64,000 bases of DNA from the NCBI GenBank assembly GCA_028693165.1, contig JAQUVX010000001.1, positions 124,001 through 188,000 on the forward strand, written 5' to 3'. The stretch is from Lachnospiraceae bacterium (GTDB lineage: Bacteria > Bacillota > Clostridia > Lachnospirales > Lachnospiraceae). Of this stretch, positions 35,103 to 44,328 are shown piece after piece (positions within the stretch are counted from its first letter, which is position 1; each line of letters opens with the position of its first letter). The notes under the pieces were generated by a model. That model saw only the letters and a program-made list of their open reading frames with translations, was not told the origin of the DNA and made no database searches. The position numbers were made by a program, and so were the translations under genes.

Positions 35103-35756
35103 CTATTCTCCAAATACTGCGATGTAATCTTTCTTAAATTTCTCGATTCCCTGGTCTGTCAACGGATGCTTGGTCATCTGCTCGATGACTGCATATGGGA
35201 CAGTCGCGATGTCTGCTCCTGCAAGCGCACAGTCAATCACATGGATTGGATTGCGGACACTGGCTGCGATGATTTCAGTATCAATATCATGCACCATGAA
35301 AATTTCCGAAATGGTCTTGACCAGATCGATGCCCGGCATAGAGATGTCATCCAGTCTTCCTAAGAATGGAGATACATAAGCTGCGCCTGCTCTTGCTGCA
35401 AGAAGTGCCTGTGCTGCTGTAAAAATCAGGGTCACGTTACAATGAATTCCTTCCGAGCTCAAAACCCTGGTTGCTTTTAATCCTTCTACTGTCATCGGGA
35501 TCTTTACTACCATATTAGGATGGATTGCAGCGATTTCACGGCCTTCTTTGATCATGCCCTCTGCATCTGTTGTAGTCGCTTTGACTTCACCACTGATTGG
35601 ACCATCTACGATGGATGTGATTTCTTTGATGACTTCGTTGAAATTTCTTCCTTCTTTTGCGATTAAAGACGGGTTTGTGGTAACGCCACAGATTACGCCC
35701 ATGTCATTGGCTTTCTTGATGTCTTCCACTTTTGCTGTATCAATAAAAAATTTCAT
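35103..35756 (-). CDS. fsa: fructose-6-phosphate aldolase / transaldolase-like (FSA)
   Basis: 217 residues, the size of the short FSA/TalC subfamily. Family motifs are MKFFIDTA at the N-terminus, GVTTNPSL, and VVKIPMT with the Schiff-base Lys85. It forms dihydroxyacetone transfer or fructose-6-phosphate cleavage products. It is the last gene of the PTS operon (36 bases after the MATE gene), so its substrate is probably the sugar phosphate derived from the PTS import. Confidence 0.88.
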   Translation of the reverse strand: MKFFIDTAKVEDIKKANDMGVICGVTTNPSLIAKEGRNFNEVIKEITSIVDGPISGEVKATTTDAEGMIKEGREIAAIHPNMVVKIPMTVEGLKATRVLSSEGIHCNVTLIFTAAQALLAARAGAAYVSPFLGRLDDISMPGIDLVKTISEIFMVHDIDTEIIAASVRNPIHVIDCALAGADIATVPYAVIEQMTKHPLTDQGIEKFKKDYIAVFGE

Positions 35757-35791
35757 ATTCTTCTCCTTTGTTCGTTTACTTTATAACTTAT

Positions 35792-37138
35792 TTATATGGC
35801 TCTGTTATGTTTCCATGTTCCTGACAGGTAATACGCCCCTCCGATAAAAAACGGGACAAAACCTGAAATCGCATGTCCATACCAGAAGCCGTATACTCCC
35901 ATACCGCAGGTAAGTCCTAAAAACAGTGCCAGCCCGATTCGTACAAAGATTCCATCCAGCAGAGCAACTGCAAGATTCAGCTTTGGATTGCCCGAACCGT
36001 TAATTAAAGAAAACATGGGCACGCGCAGAGTGCTTCCCGCAAACAGCACCAGAGCAATCGGAACATAGGTCAGTGCCATGAGAAGAATTTCCTCCTCACT
36101 GCAGAAGAATCCGAACACCTGACGGGGTAACAAAAAAGTAACCGCACTCAGCGGAATGGTAATGCAGCATGCCATGCAGAATGCACACAGCATGATTTCA
36201 GGAACACGTTTCGTCTTTTTTGCACCGATGTTCTGCGCAATCATCGTACCTCCGGCTACATTGATTGCCTGTGAAAATGTACTGCAGATGGTATCCAACT
36301 TTGTCCCGATTCCCGATACTGCCGAAGCGATATATCCGTAGGAATTGACCCAGGAATTGACAAATAATTTGGAAAATGTAATCGAAGCCGACTGGATGAT
36401 CATGGGAATTCCAAGCCTTAAAAGAGGAATCATCACCTCCCGGTCTATCCGGAAGCTTTGGGGCTTGAAATCGAAGCCAATCTGTTCCCGCTCATGGTAC
36501 AGGACAAACAGTGCCAGGAAAAAGCTGATTCCCTGTCCAATCACAGTTGCAAGCGCAGCACCCAATGCCGCCATATGGAAAACTCCAATGAACAGCAGAT
36601 CCAGGACCAGATTGATTACGGAAGCGACAGCGATAAACAAAAACGGGCGTTTTGAATCACCCATGCCCCGCATGATGGCACTGACCAGATTATATCCGTA
36701 GATGAATACCAGTCCAAGGATGCAAGTGGTGATATAAGAAGAGGCATAATCCCATGCCTCAGAAGGTGTATTGAGCCAATGCATGATTGGAACGCGGAGA
36801 ATAAAACAGATGACCGTCAGGCAGACCGCACAGCTTAAAAGAAAGGTGAACAATGTCCCAATCAGCTTCTTAACCATATGCTTCTGCCCGGCACCAATAT
36901 ACTGGGAAATGATAATCTGTCCGGCATTTGCCATCCCCATGGAAACAAAGGTCAGAAGCATCAGCACATCGCCGCCTATGGACACAGCTGATAATGCCGC
37001 GCCTCCCACCAGATTGCCCACCACCATCATGTCTACCATGCTGTAAACCGTCTGCAGCATGCCTGACACGACCAGTGGCAGGGCAAATCGAAGCATCTTC
37101 TTTGGAACACTTCCTGATGTGAAATCATTGATCATCAT
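35792..37138 (-). CDS. MATE-family efflux transporter
   Basis: 448 residues with about twelve membrane segments in two homologous halves (PLVVSGMLQTVYSMVDMMVVG early; IPMIIQSASITFSKLFVNSWVNSYG in the middle). Such proteins export organic cations or drugs using Na+ or H+. Its start lies 5 bases after the EIIB gene, so it is part of the PTS operon, which is unusual. It might export a toxic aglycone or by-product released after uptake; that is inference. Confidence 0.9.
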   Translation of the reverse strand: MMINDFTSGSVPKKMLRFALPLVVSGMLQTVYSMVDMMVVGNLVGGAALSAVSIGGDVLMLLTFVSMGMANAGQIIISQYIGAGQKHMVKKLIGTLFTFLLSCAVCLTVICFILRVPIMHWLNTPSEAWDYASSYITTCILGLVFIYGYNLVSAIMRGMGDSKRPFLFIAVASVINLVLDLLFIGVFHMAALGAALATVIGQGISFFLALFVLYHEREQIGFDFKPQSFRIDREVMIPLLRLGIPMIIQSASITFSKLFVNSWVNSYGYIASAVSGIGTKLDTICSTFSQAINVAGGTMIAQNIGAKKTKRVPEIMLCAFCMACCITIPLSAVTFLLPRQVFGFFCSEEEILLMALTYVPIALVLFAGSTLRVPMFSLINGSGNPKLNLAVALLDGIFVRIGLALFLGLTCGMGVYGFWYGHAISGFVPFFIGGAYYLSGTWKHNRAI

Positions 37139-37143
37139 ATGCG

Positions 37144-37452
37144 CTATGCTCTTGCTTCTACAAGGGACTCTGCAAATTTAAGCACAGCAGCACCATTCAT
37201 ACGTCCATAGTCAATCGGTTTGATGACCGCAACCGGAGTCTCTGCTCCATATGCTTTTTCCATATCATCCAGCACATAATTCACCTGGGGCCCTAAAAGA
37301 AGCACATCAAATTCTCCCTTATTCTTCCCTACACTGCCCACATCTACTGCCCATATCTTGTAATCTTTATTCTGAGACTTTGCAGCCTCTCTCATCTTCT
37401 CCACCAGCATACCGGTAGACATACCAAGTGCACACGCAAGCATAATCCTCAT
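37144..37452 (-). CDS. PTS system EIIB component, lactose/cellobiose family
   Basis: 102 residues. The phosphorylated cysteine is Cys7 in the loop ACALGMSTGML. It accepts phosphate from EIIA (39810) and passes it to the sugar carried by EIIC (38470). A separate cytoplasmic EIIB gene is normal in this family. Confidence 0.92.
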   Translation of the reverse strand: MRIMLACALGMSTGMLVEKMREAAKSQNKDYKIWAVDVGSVGKNKGEFDVLLLGPQVNYVLDDMEKAYGAETPVAVIKPIDYGRMNGAAVLKFAESLVEARA

Positions 37453-37457
37453 AATCG

Positions 37458-38483
37458 TTACCTCTCTTTCGATAAAATCAAATTTGTATATTGTTCTACT
37501 GTTTCCTTTAGTTGAAGGAACTGATTGCAGGACTGAATCCTGTCGATGACCTCTGGTCTGATTGCTTCAGCTCCGTGTAATCCACCTAAAATCGCACCAG
37601 TCATGGATGAAATCGTATCTGTATCACCACCTGCATTGGCAGCACAGCGGATGGAAGCCTCTAAGTCCCCTTTCTGTGCGGCCATGATTGCAAATACCGC
37701 CGGTACAGACTCCTGCACAGAAATGCCTGTTCCAATCATTTCTTCCAAAAGCCGGTAGACCTCCTCTTCTGTCTTTGCCTGCCTTCCCAAGTCCACCGCC
37801 AGCCCAATTCTCCGGTCGACATATGGACCAAATGCTCCAAAACCCTCCTCATCCAGCTGAATCCGGGACTGCCTCGCTCCGGCTATGGCCTGTTCGATGA
37901 TGGAGCCTACCGTCGCGCCTTCCTTTTGTGCCTCACACACTGCACAGGCTATCGCACAGGCGCCTGATACTGCGGCACCGTTATAGTGAGTAGGCCAGCA
38001 TAAATCCTTTGTGAATCGGATGGCAAGCTGGTGGTCTTCTCTTGCCAGAAGCCCCATGGGGGCGGCTTTCATCGCACCCCCGTTGGTATTCTGTCTTCCA
38101 AAATGCCGGGCTCTTAATCCTTCATCAATGATATTCCCCTGCTTCAACCGTTCCATAGCACTCTTCGTGTTCTGCCCGGCATACTTTGCAAAGACTACCT
38201 CATCCTTTGACCAGTCCAGTACGGCTTCCACCGCGATGTCCCGGTCAAAGTGGCCATCATGCTTTAAAATCGCCTTCATAAAATAACAGCTGGAGCCAAA
38301 ATCATCGGTCACAGTGCCTGGTACAATGCCCTTTGTGATCAGGCTGATGGATTCTGTATAATCCGTGTATCCTTCCGGAAATGCCTGAAGGATGTCGTCT
38401 CTGGAACGGAATTCCGTAATTGCCCCAAAGGAATCTCCATAGGCAGCTCCATATAATGCACCTTCTATCTTAGCTCTCTGCAT
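37458..38483 (-). CDS. ADP-ribosylglycohydrolase (DraG/ARH) family protein
   Basis: 341 residues from the ATG at 38483, which has GGAGG 9 bases upstream and overlaps the EIIC gene by 14 bases. The two metal sites of the family are visible: GTVTDDFGSS near the N-terminus and GGDTDTISSMTGAILG near the C-terminus. The family removes ADP-ribose from proteins or hydrolyses related N/O-ribosides. Being embedded in a PTS operon it probably acts on the imported phosphorylated glycoside rather than on a protein; this is inference. Confidence 0.87.
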   Translation of the reverse strand: MQRAKIEGALYGAAYGDSFGAITEFRSRDDILQAFPEGYTDYTESISLITKGIVPGTVTDDFGSSCYFMKAILKHDGHFDRDIAVEAVLDWSKDEVVFAKYAGQNTKSAMERLKQGNIIDEGLRARHFGRQNTNGGAMKAAPMGLLAREDHQLAIRFTKDLCWPTHYNGAAVSGACAIACAVCEAQKEGATVGSIIEQAIAGARQSRIQLDEEGFGAFGPYVDRRIGLAVDLGRQAKTEEEVYRLLEEMIGTGISVQESVPAVFAIMAAQKGDLEASIRCAANAGGDTDTISSMTGAILGGLHGAEAIRPEVIDRIQSCNQFLQLKETVEQYTNLILSKER

Positions 38484-39783
38484 TCTCCTCTGCCTCCTCG
38501 TCATAAGTTCCATTTTCCCGTTCTGACTTATCCTGAATAGACAGGAACAGATACCACATCGCACTCAGCGGAACCATCATCAGCAGCTGGATGATTCCCG
38601 CTGTCAGTGTATTGGTTCCCAGTACGCCCGAAAGGAAAACGGGGGTAACGATAGGAATCATAACTCCTGTCGGAATTCCGCAGATTCCCGTTACAGTGAC
38701 TATATAGCCTAAAAGGGTTGTGACAATTGGAGTAATCAGCATTGGAATCAGCATAAATGGGTTCAGCACTAAAGGTAAGCCAAACATCAGCGGTTCATAG
38801 ATGTTGAACAATCCCGGAATCAAGGCTATCTTCATCACACCTGCCCAGTCTTTTCTCTTTTTACGATACATCCACAACGCAATCAGCAGCGGAACTGAAA
38901 TCCAGAATCCAAAGGTTGTCCATACGTGCTGGAAGGTAGCGCAGAAAATGTTAGGCAATGCATTTCCTGCCAGAAGTGCTTCCAGGTTTTCTACACCAGC
39001 CTGGCTTAAGAACGGCCGGAACACGGAAGATACCATAGTCTGTCCATGAAGTCCAAAGAACCAGAACAGATTGACCAGTACCCCCTGTAATACCATACAC
39101 GGAAGGTTCAAAGCAAGACCGGTAAGCGGTCTCTGTACCCAGTAGAAGATAAAGTCTGTTAAGTTTCCCTGTGTGGTAAAGGTTAAAAGCTGTCGAAGCG
39201 ACATGGCTACAATCATGGTGATTGCTGCCGGAATAAAGGCGGTAAACGAATTCTGGATGGACTGCGGTACACTGGCCGGCAGCTTGATTCCCATCTTATG
39301 GTTCAAAGACCAGCGATACACCTCTACGGATAAGATTGCCATCACGATAGCGGTAAAAATCGCTCTTGACCCTAAATATCCCATATCAATCACATTGTTT
39401 AAGTTGACCCCTCCATCTGCCGTCACTACGGATGGGCACAAAATCATAAATGATACAAAAGACACCATCGCGCCGTGCAGCGGATCTAAATCATAGGATT
39501 TCGCCAGACTGTAAGCGATACCGATTACTACAAAAACTGCTATGATACTGTTAGAAAACAAATTGGCGGGATTCATAAACGCTTTTACCGTCTGCATGGT
39601 TTCTTCTCCAAGCAGAGATGCAAAGGCCGGGATTCCCAGAAAAGCCGTCAGTAAGGAACCTGCCATGGTATATGGCAGTGACAGCACGAAGCCATCACGC
39701 ATTGCTTTGATATAACGGTTGGTATTTAGCTTTTTAGCAACTGGCATTAAACATCTTTGTAATATTGCTACTAATTTGTCCAT
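38470..39783 (-). CDS. PTS system EIIC component, lactose/cellobiose family
   Basis: 437 residues with about ten membrane segments (YIKAMRDGFVLSLPYTMAGSLL, LFWFFGLHGQTMVSSVFRP, NPFMLIPMLITPIVTTLLGY). It transports the sugar across the membrane and couples it to phosphorylation by EIIB. The C-terminal tail is acidic. The sugar is not identifiable from sequence. Confidence 0.92.
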   Translation of the reverse strand: MDKLVAILQRCLMPVAKKLNTNRYIKAMRDGFVLSLPYTMAGSLLTAFLGIPAFASLLGEETMQTVKAFMNPANLFSNSIIAVFVVIGIAYSLAKSYDLDPLHGAMVSFVSFMILCPSVVTADGGVNLNNVIDMGYLGSRAIFTAIVMAILSVEVYRWSLNHKMGIKLPASVPQSIQNSFTAFIPAAITMIVAMSLRQLLTFTTQGNLTDFIFYWVQRPLTGLALNLPCMVLQGVLVNLFWFFGLHGQTMVSSVFRPFLSQAGVENLEALLAGNALPNIFCATFQHVWTTFGFWISVPLLIALWMYRKKRKDWAGVMKIALIPGLFNIYEPLMFGLPLVLNPFMLIPMLITPIVTTLLGYIVTVTGICGIPTGVMIPIVTPVFLSGVLGTNTLTAGIIQLLMMVPLSAMWYLFLSIQDKSERENGTYDEEAEENAES

Positions 39784-39809
39784 ATATATCTTCCCCTGTC
39801 ATTTGTGAA

Positions 39810-40127
39810 TTATTGTAATTTGTTAATCAGCTGATATAAATTCAAAAACTCTTTGGCATTTTCATAAGTCGTCATGGCCATAGACAGATGATCCTGAGCA
39901 TGAACCATCATGAGAATCACCTCATTCTTTTCACCCGCGGCTTCTCTTTGTATCAGCTTCGTCTGTATCTCATGTGCTGAAACAAATTTTTCTTCTGCCT
40001 CCCGAATCAGTGCATTGGCATCATCAAAGCGAAACTCTCTTGCCGCCTGGATTGCCTTCATCGAACTGGATCTTGAATCACCGGCACACATCACCAAATT
40101 AATTGCAATCTCGCACATTTCATCCAT
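39810..40127 (-). CDS. PTS system EIIA component, lactose/cellobiose family
   Basis: 105 residues, all-helical trimeric EIIA type. The phosphorylated histidine is His76 in ILMMVHAQDHL. It takes phosphate from HPr. The ATG (GAGGAAT upstream) starts one base after the regulator stop. Confidence 0.92.
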   Translation of the reverse strand: MDEMCEIAINLVMCAGDSRSSSMKAIQAAREFRFDDANALIREAEEKFVSAHEIQTKLIQREAAGEKNEVILMMVHAQDHLSMAMTTYENAKEFLNLYQLINKLQ

Positions 40128-40128
40128 A

Positions 40129-42036
40129 TTATTCCTCTGTCTCCTTTTCCATTCTTTCCAACAGCTGTAACAGGACTGAATAGTTCGGGTTGCGAATCAG
40201 TTCCTTGATACATCCTGTATGAAATAACAATTTTGATATTACAGCTATCAGGTGCTGTGTATTGTCTGCTGTATCTTTCTGCAAGGAAAGCATCAGTACG
40301 ACCTGAACCTTCTGTTTATCCCACTGGATTGGATTCTTAAGTACCGCTACGCATACAAAAGTCTCCCTGGTCAGCGCCCGGTTGGGATGTGGGATCGCAG
40401 CCAGATTTCCAAAAGAGGTAACTGCCATGCGTTCTCTTTCCAGAACAGACTCTAAAAATTCTTCCGGCACATTCTTGACCTGATGAATCTTTTCCACCAT
40501 GCGCTCAATCACTTCCTGCTTAGAAGCTGCCTGAAGCTCTGTGAGAAATAAATCCGGATGGAAATATTTTTCCAGCAAGGTGTTTCCTTTCCCTCGCAGC
40601 AGATTTTCGATTGCATTGGTATCTGCATTTTCTAAAAACAGCTTTACATGGAGAATCGGGCGGTTGACCGGATATGGAATCGGCACCGTGGTAATCACAT
40701 AGTCGATATCCTTTAAATCCACCTGTTTCAGCTCCAGTACGTCACAGGTCGTAATCTGATTGATATATTTCCCAAATTCGCTTTTCAGCCGATAGGAAAG
40801 CAGCTGGGAGCTTCCTCTCCCCGTGGAACATACGACGATGATATTCTTCTTTTCAATACCGCTTCGTCTTCTCTCCAGAGCCAGATTGATAGGAAATGCA
40901 AAATACCCAATCTCATCCTCCTGAATCCGTTTCTCATAGTATTGTTCCAGAAAGCCACAGGCTGTCACAGCCATCATATAAGCCATCGCATAATGGCTTT
41001 TTATCTCGCTTAACAACGGATTCTTAAGCTTCATGCCATATTGAATCCGGGTAGAAAACGGCACCAGGTGTGCGGCCAGAAGCATAATCAGCTCCAGATC
41101 ATTGTGGAAATCTATATTGTAATTTTCCTTGATGACCTCCAGCATATGATGGACAATCTCGTATATTTCATCATTGATGACTAAGTTTCCATCGTTGTGG
41201 GAGCACTCCATAATGCGTTTGCTGGCCAGATGGATTGCGATATACCCGGTCTCTGTACGAGGAATCTCTATGGAGAAGGCTTCTTCCAGCAGACTGCTGA
41301 TCTGCTGAGCACAGCCAAACTCCATCTCCTTTGAAATCTGTTCCATATGCGTTTTCTCTAACGGCACATGATTTCCTTCCTGAATCCTTTTAATCGCGAT
41401 ATAAATATGTACAATCAAGTTCTGATAAGATGCCTCACTAATCTTCAAACGGGAATCTTCCAGCCCTTTTAGTGTACACTTGGCTATTTTCTCCAGCTCT
41501 GCCCGCTTCGTTTCGTCATCCGTTTCAAGCTGGGCTACCGCGGAAGCCGCCAGACAAAGGCGCAGTGAGAATTCACTTCCTTTCACCTGGATTCCATATC
41601 CAGGACGCGTAATTAATTCAAGGCCGTATTCATCCAAAAGCTTTCTGACTTCTTTCAGATTTGCAGTAAGGGTTGATTTGGATACATACAGCTGGTCACA
41701 TAAATCTTCCAGCTTTACATATTCCTGACCGTTGGTGAGAAGCACTTCCAGCAGATACTGCACCCGCTCCTCCGAGGTTACGGGGATGGTCTCTTCTTCT
41801 CCCAGAGTTTTTAAAAACTGGTCATATTTCTCCTGATCTTCAACCACCAGAAGATATCCAACCTTCGTACTGGAAATCAAATGTGCACCTTCTTTTTCCA
41901 GAACCGTCTTCAATTCCCTAAGTTCGTTGCGAATGGTACGACTGCTTAATAAAAGCTTATTGCTCAGGCTTTCACTGCTTACTGCCTCGTCACCATCCAG
42001 ATTGTATAAAATGTCTAACCATCGTTTGTTCTTCAT
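40129..42036 (-). CDS. PRD-containing transcriptional regulator with PTS EIIB/EIIA domains (LicR/ManR type)
   Basis: 635 residues. Two N-terminal helix-turn-helix domains (residues about 5-70 and 95-155, with SSESLSNKLLLSSRTIRNEL and KLEDLCDQLYVSKSTLTANL), two PTS regulation domains (about 185-390), a GatB-like EIIB domain (IIVVCSTGRGSS with the phosphorylatable cysteine) and a C-terminal EIIA domain of the fructose/Ntr type with AIPHP. Phosphorylation by the PTS would set activity. First gene of the PTS operon, so it is likely its activator. Confidence 0.9.
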   Translation of the reverse strand: MKNKRWLDILYNLDGDEAVSSESLSNKLLLSSRTIRNELRELKTVLEKEGAHLISSTKVGYLLVVEDQEKYDQFLKTLGEEETIPVTSEERVQYLLEVLLTNGQEYVKLEDLCDQLYVSKSTLTANLKEVRKLLDEYGLELITRPGYGIQVKGSEFSLRLCLAASAVAQLETDDETKRAELEKIAKCTLKGLEDSRLKISEASYQNLIVHIYIAIKRIQEGNHVPLEKTHMEQISKEMEFGCAQQISSLLEEAFSIEIPRTETGYIAIHLASKRIMECSHNDGNLVINDEIYEIVHHMLEVIKENYNIDFHNDLELIMLLAAHLVPFSTRIQYGMKLKNPLLSEIKSHYAMAYMMAVTACGFLEQYYEKRIQEDEIGYFAFPINLALERRRSGIEKKNIIVVCSTGRGSSQLLSYRLKSEFGKYINQITTCDVLELKQVDLKDIDYVITTVPIPYPVNRPILHVKLFLENADTNAIENLLRGKGNTLLEKYFHPDLFLTELQAASKQEVIERMVEKIHQVKNVPEEFLESVLERERMAVTSFGNLAAIPHPNRALTRETFVCVAVLKNPIQWDKQKVQVVLMLSLQKDTADNTQHLIAVISKLLFHTGCIKELIRNPNYSVLLQLLERMEKETEE

Positions 42037-42058
42037 GTCTCCCCCTCTGCTTATTTAC

Positions 42059-42087
42059 ACTATAGCACTCTTTATTGTAGGTCTCAA
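42059..42087 (-). promoter_or_regulatory. promoter of the PTS operon
   Basis: On the minus strand TTGAGA (42087-42082), 17 bases, TATAGT (42064-42059), 23 bases before the regulator ATG. A perfect palindrome CTGGAA-A-TTCCAG lies upstream at 42147-42159, and could be an operator. Confidence 0.7.
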
Positions 42088-42235
42088 ACTGGTAAATTTC
42101 CACAATAATTACATCGATTACGGAAATTTTTTATTCAAGAGTAGGCCTGGAAATTCCAGAACATAAAATCCAACGCCTGTATATGTATGGATATGCAGCA
42201 CCCCTTTTATGGCTCATGAATTTATCCTGTTTTTT

Positions 42236-42272
42236 GTTTTAAAAAACCCGCCTACAGGTTTCTTCCTGTGGC
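42236..42272 (-). terminator. minus-strand terminator in the 42037-42602 gap
   Basis: GCC-T-ACAGG (42250-42258) pairs with CCTGTGGC (42265-42272) with one bulge, and on the minus strand is followed by GGG and six T (42246-42241). It stands 180 bases before the PTS promoter, so it must end some other minus-strand transcript starting between 42280 and 42500. A 36-codon ORF (42362 to 42252) ends inside it. The remainder of the gap is promoter and operator DNA for the flanking operons. Confidence 0.65.
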
Positions 42273-42474
42273 AGGCAATTCTCTGTTACCGTTCACCGTC
42301 ACAATACACTCCCACTCTATATCCTGTACAAAAGATGCTTCCTCTTTTATAAAACCAATCATGGAATTGCGATCATTCAATGATTAGCCTAAATTTCTTT
42401 TCCTCATGCGTCAATCCATTTTACGGTTATTGATATTTATTTATGATCTGCTCCTCAATGTCCCCGCAACGCAG

Positions 42475-42589
42475 ATGTTCAATTTGTGTTAATGTTTTAT
42501 ATTTTTGAACATTTATCTTGACTTTTTTCTTCTCTTGTGTTAGTATTTTGGTTGTTCATTTATTTAATTTTATTTATATTTTTGAACAT
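42475..42589 (+). promoter_or_regulatory. promoter with two inverted-repeat operator modules for the ABC operon at 42603
   Basis: Promoter: TTGACT (42518-42523), 17 bases, TAGTAT (42541-42546). Module 1: ATGTTCAA (42475-42482) and TTGAACAT (42505-42512). Module 2: TTGTTCAT (42552-42559) and TTGAACAT (42582-42589). In both modules the half-sites start exactly 30 bases apart, and the modules bracket the promoter. A 16-base direct repeat ending in TTGAACAT contains the right half of each module. Confidence 0.65.
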
Positions 42590-42602
42590 ATGAGGAGGAG
42601 TC

Positions 42603-43496
42603 ATGACAACAAAAACAATAAAGCATCCCCTTTCTGCCTGGCATTTCCTGGAGGTACTCCTGTTTATCGGACCTGCCGCTATGTTTCTGATTGTGTTCTG
42701 GATTCTTCCCATCCTGGGATCGCTTGGCGTCAGCTTTACCGACTGGGACTTTATGAGTGATGGATTTCAGATCACAGGAATTCAGAATTACCGTTCTCTG
42801 CTGCGGGACAAAAACTTTTTGAGTGCCATGGAACATACACTGCTCTTTGCCTGCTACACCGTCCTTCCGGGATGTGGAATCGGACTGATTCTGGCTGTGC
42901 TGGTGCACGCCGCAGGCAGGCATACGCCTTATGCCGCGTGTCTGCTGGCTCCATGGATCACACCGACCGTCGCCGTTTCCATCGTATGGATCTGGATCTT
43001 TGAACCGGACCGGGGTCTGGCAAACGGGCTGCTGCAATGGCTTGGACTTCGTGGGCTTCCATGGCTTCAAAGCTCCTCCACCGCGCTGGCCGCGGTCTCC
43101 ATCGTCACGGTGTGGAAGAATCTCGGATACGTCATGCTGTTGTTTCTCGGACCTCTGTCCCAGATTCCGAAGGAGTACTATGAAGCGGCGGCTCTGGACG
43201 GTGCGGGTGTCCTGCAGCGATTTCGAAAGATTACCCTCCCCCTGCTGGCACCGTCCACCTGCTTCGTCGGCCTGATCATGACAGTCGAATCTCTGCGGGC
43301 CTATGACCAGATCCAGATTCTGACACAGGGTGGTCCTGCCGGAAGTACCCGGACGCTTTTGTATCTCTATTATCAGCTTGGATTTGAACAGTTTCGTATG
43401 GGGCAGGCTGCCGCTGCTGTTGTGATCCTGACCATCATCGGACTGTTTCTAGCCTGGGTACAGAACAGAGTAAAAGGAGTCTTTTATGAAATCTGA
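42603..43496 (+). CDS. carbohydrate ABC transporter permease, MalF/UgpA type
   Basis: 297 residues, six membrane segments. The EAA coupling motif is seen as EYYEAAALDGAGVLQRFRKITLPLL. First gene of a three-gene CUT1 importer that lacks its own ATPase. GAGGAGGAG precedes the ATG. Transported substrate unknown. Confidence 0.9.
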   Translation: MTTKTIKHPLSAWHFLEVLLFIGPAAMFLIVFWILPILGSLGVSFTDWDFMSDGFQITGIQNYRSLLRDKNFLSAMEHTLLFACYTVLPGCGIGLILAVLVHAAGRHTPYAACLLAPWITPTVAVSIVWIWIFEPDRGLANGLLQWLGLRGLPWLQSSSTALAAVSIVTVWKNLGYVMLLFLGPLSQIPKEYYEAAALDGAGVLQRFRKITLPLLAPSTCFVGLIMTVESLRAYDQIQILTQGGPAGSTRTLLYLYYQLGFEQFRMGQAAAAVVILTIIGLFLAWVQNRVKGVFYEI

Positions 43497-44310
43497 TTTG
43501 ATTCGCATCCGCCTTCTGCACGTTTTTCTTGGGATCTTCAGCGTCCTGATGGCACTGCCATTTCTCTGGATGTTTGTCAGTTCTCTAAAAACCAAAGAGG
43601 AGGTCTTAGATCCCTCCCGCCTGCTTCCGGCTCAGCCGCAATGGGGCAATTATCTGAGCATTCTGACCGATTCGCCCATCCCGGGCTATCTGGGGAACAG
43701 CCTGTTTGTGGCGCTGGCGGTCGTCTGTCTGCAGTTGATCTGCAGCACCTTGTTCGCATACGGAATTACCTTTCTCAAATTCCGGGGAAGAACATGGCTG
43801 TACCGGATCGTCCTGGTCACCTACATGGTTCCGACGGCCGCTACCTATATTCCCTGCTATATGCTTTTATCCCGATTCCATCTGTTGGATACCTTCCAGG
43901 GTCTGATTCTGTCCAATGGCGTCAGCGTTTTTGGTATCTTTCTTTTAAGGCATGCCTTTACACAGCTTCCGCCGGATGCCATGGAAGCCGCCCGCATGGA
44001 CGGCGCCGGTCACTTCACGGTTCTGACCCACATTGTCATGCCCATGACGCGACCAGCGTATATTACCTTCACCCTGCTGGCCTTCATCGGAACCTACAAC
44101 AGCTACATGTGGCCTTCACTGATCACCGATTCGCCCCAGCGCAGCCTGGTTTCCCAGGGGCTCCGACGTTTCCTCTTCGAGGGCGGTGCCTACGGAACCC
44201 AGTGGGCACTGGTCATGGCGGCCGGAGCAGTCGTGGTCATCCCGCTGCTTCTACTGCTTGCCCTTGGCGGGCATTGGATCACGGATGGAATCGCAGATGG
44301 ACATTCATAA
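43486..44310 (+). CDS. carbohydrate ABC transporter permease, MalG/UgpE type
   Basis: 274 residues, six membrane segments, with the EAA motif as DAMEAARMDGAGHFTVLTHIVMPM. It pairs with the permease at 42603; the two genes overlap by 11 bases. AAAGGAG lies before the ATG. Confidence 0.9.
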   Translation: MKSDLIRIRLLHVFLGIFSVLMALPFLWMFVSSLKTKEEVLDPSRLLPAQPQWGNYLSILTDSPIPGYLGNSLFVALAVVCLQLICSTLFAYGITFLKFRGRTWLYRIVLVTYMVPTAATYIPCYMLLSRFHLLDTFQGLILSNGVSVFGIFLLRHAFTQLPPDAMEAARMDGAGHFTVLTHIVMPMTRPAYITFTLLAFIGTYNSYMWPSLITDSPQRSLVSQGLRRFLFEGGAYGTQWALVMAAGAVVVIPLLLLLALGGHWITDGIADGHS

Positions 44311-44328
44311 CAACAAAGGAGACACATT

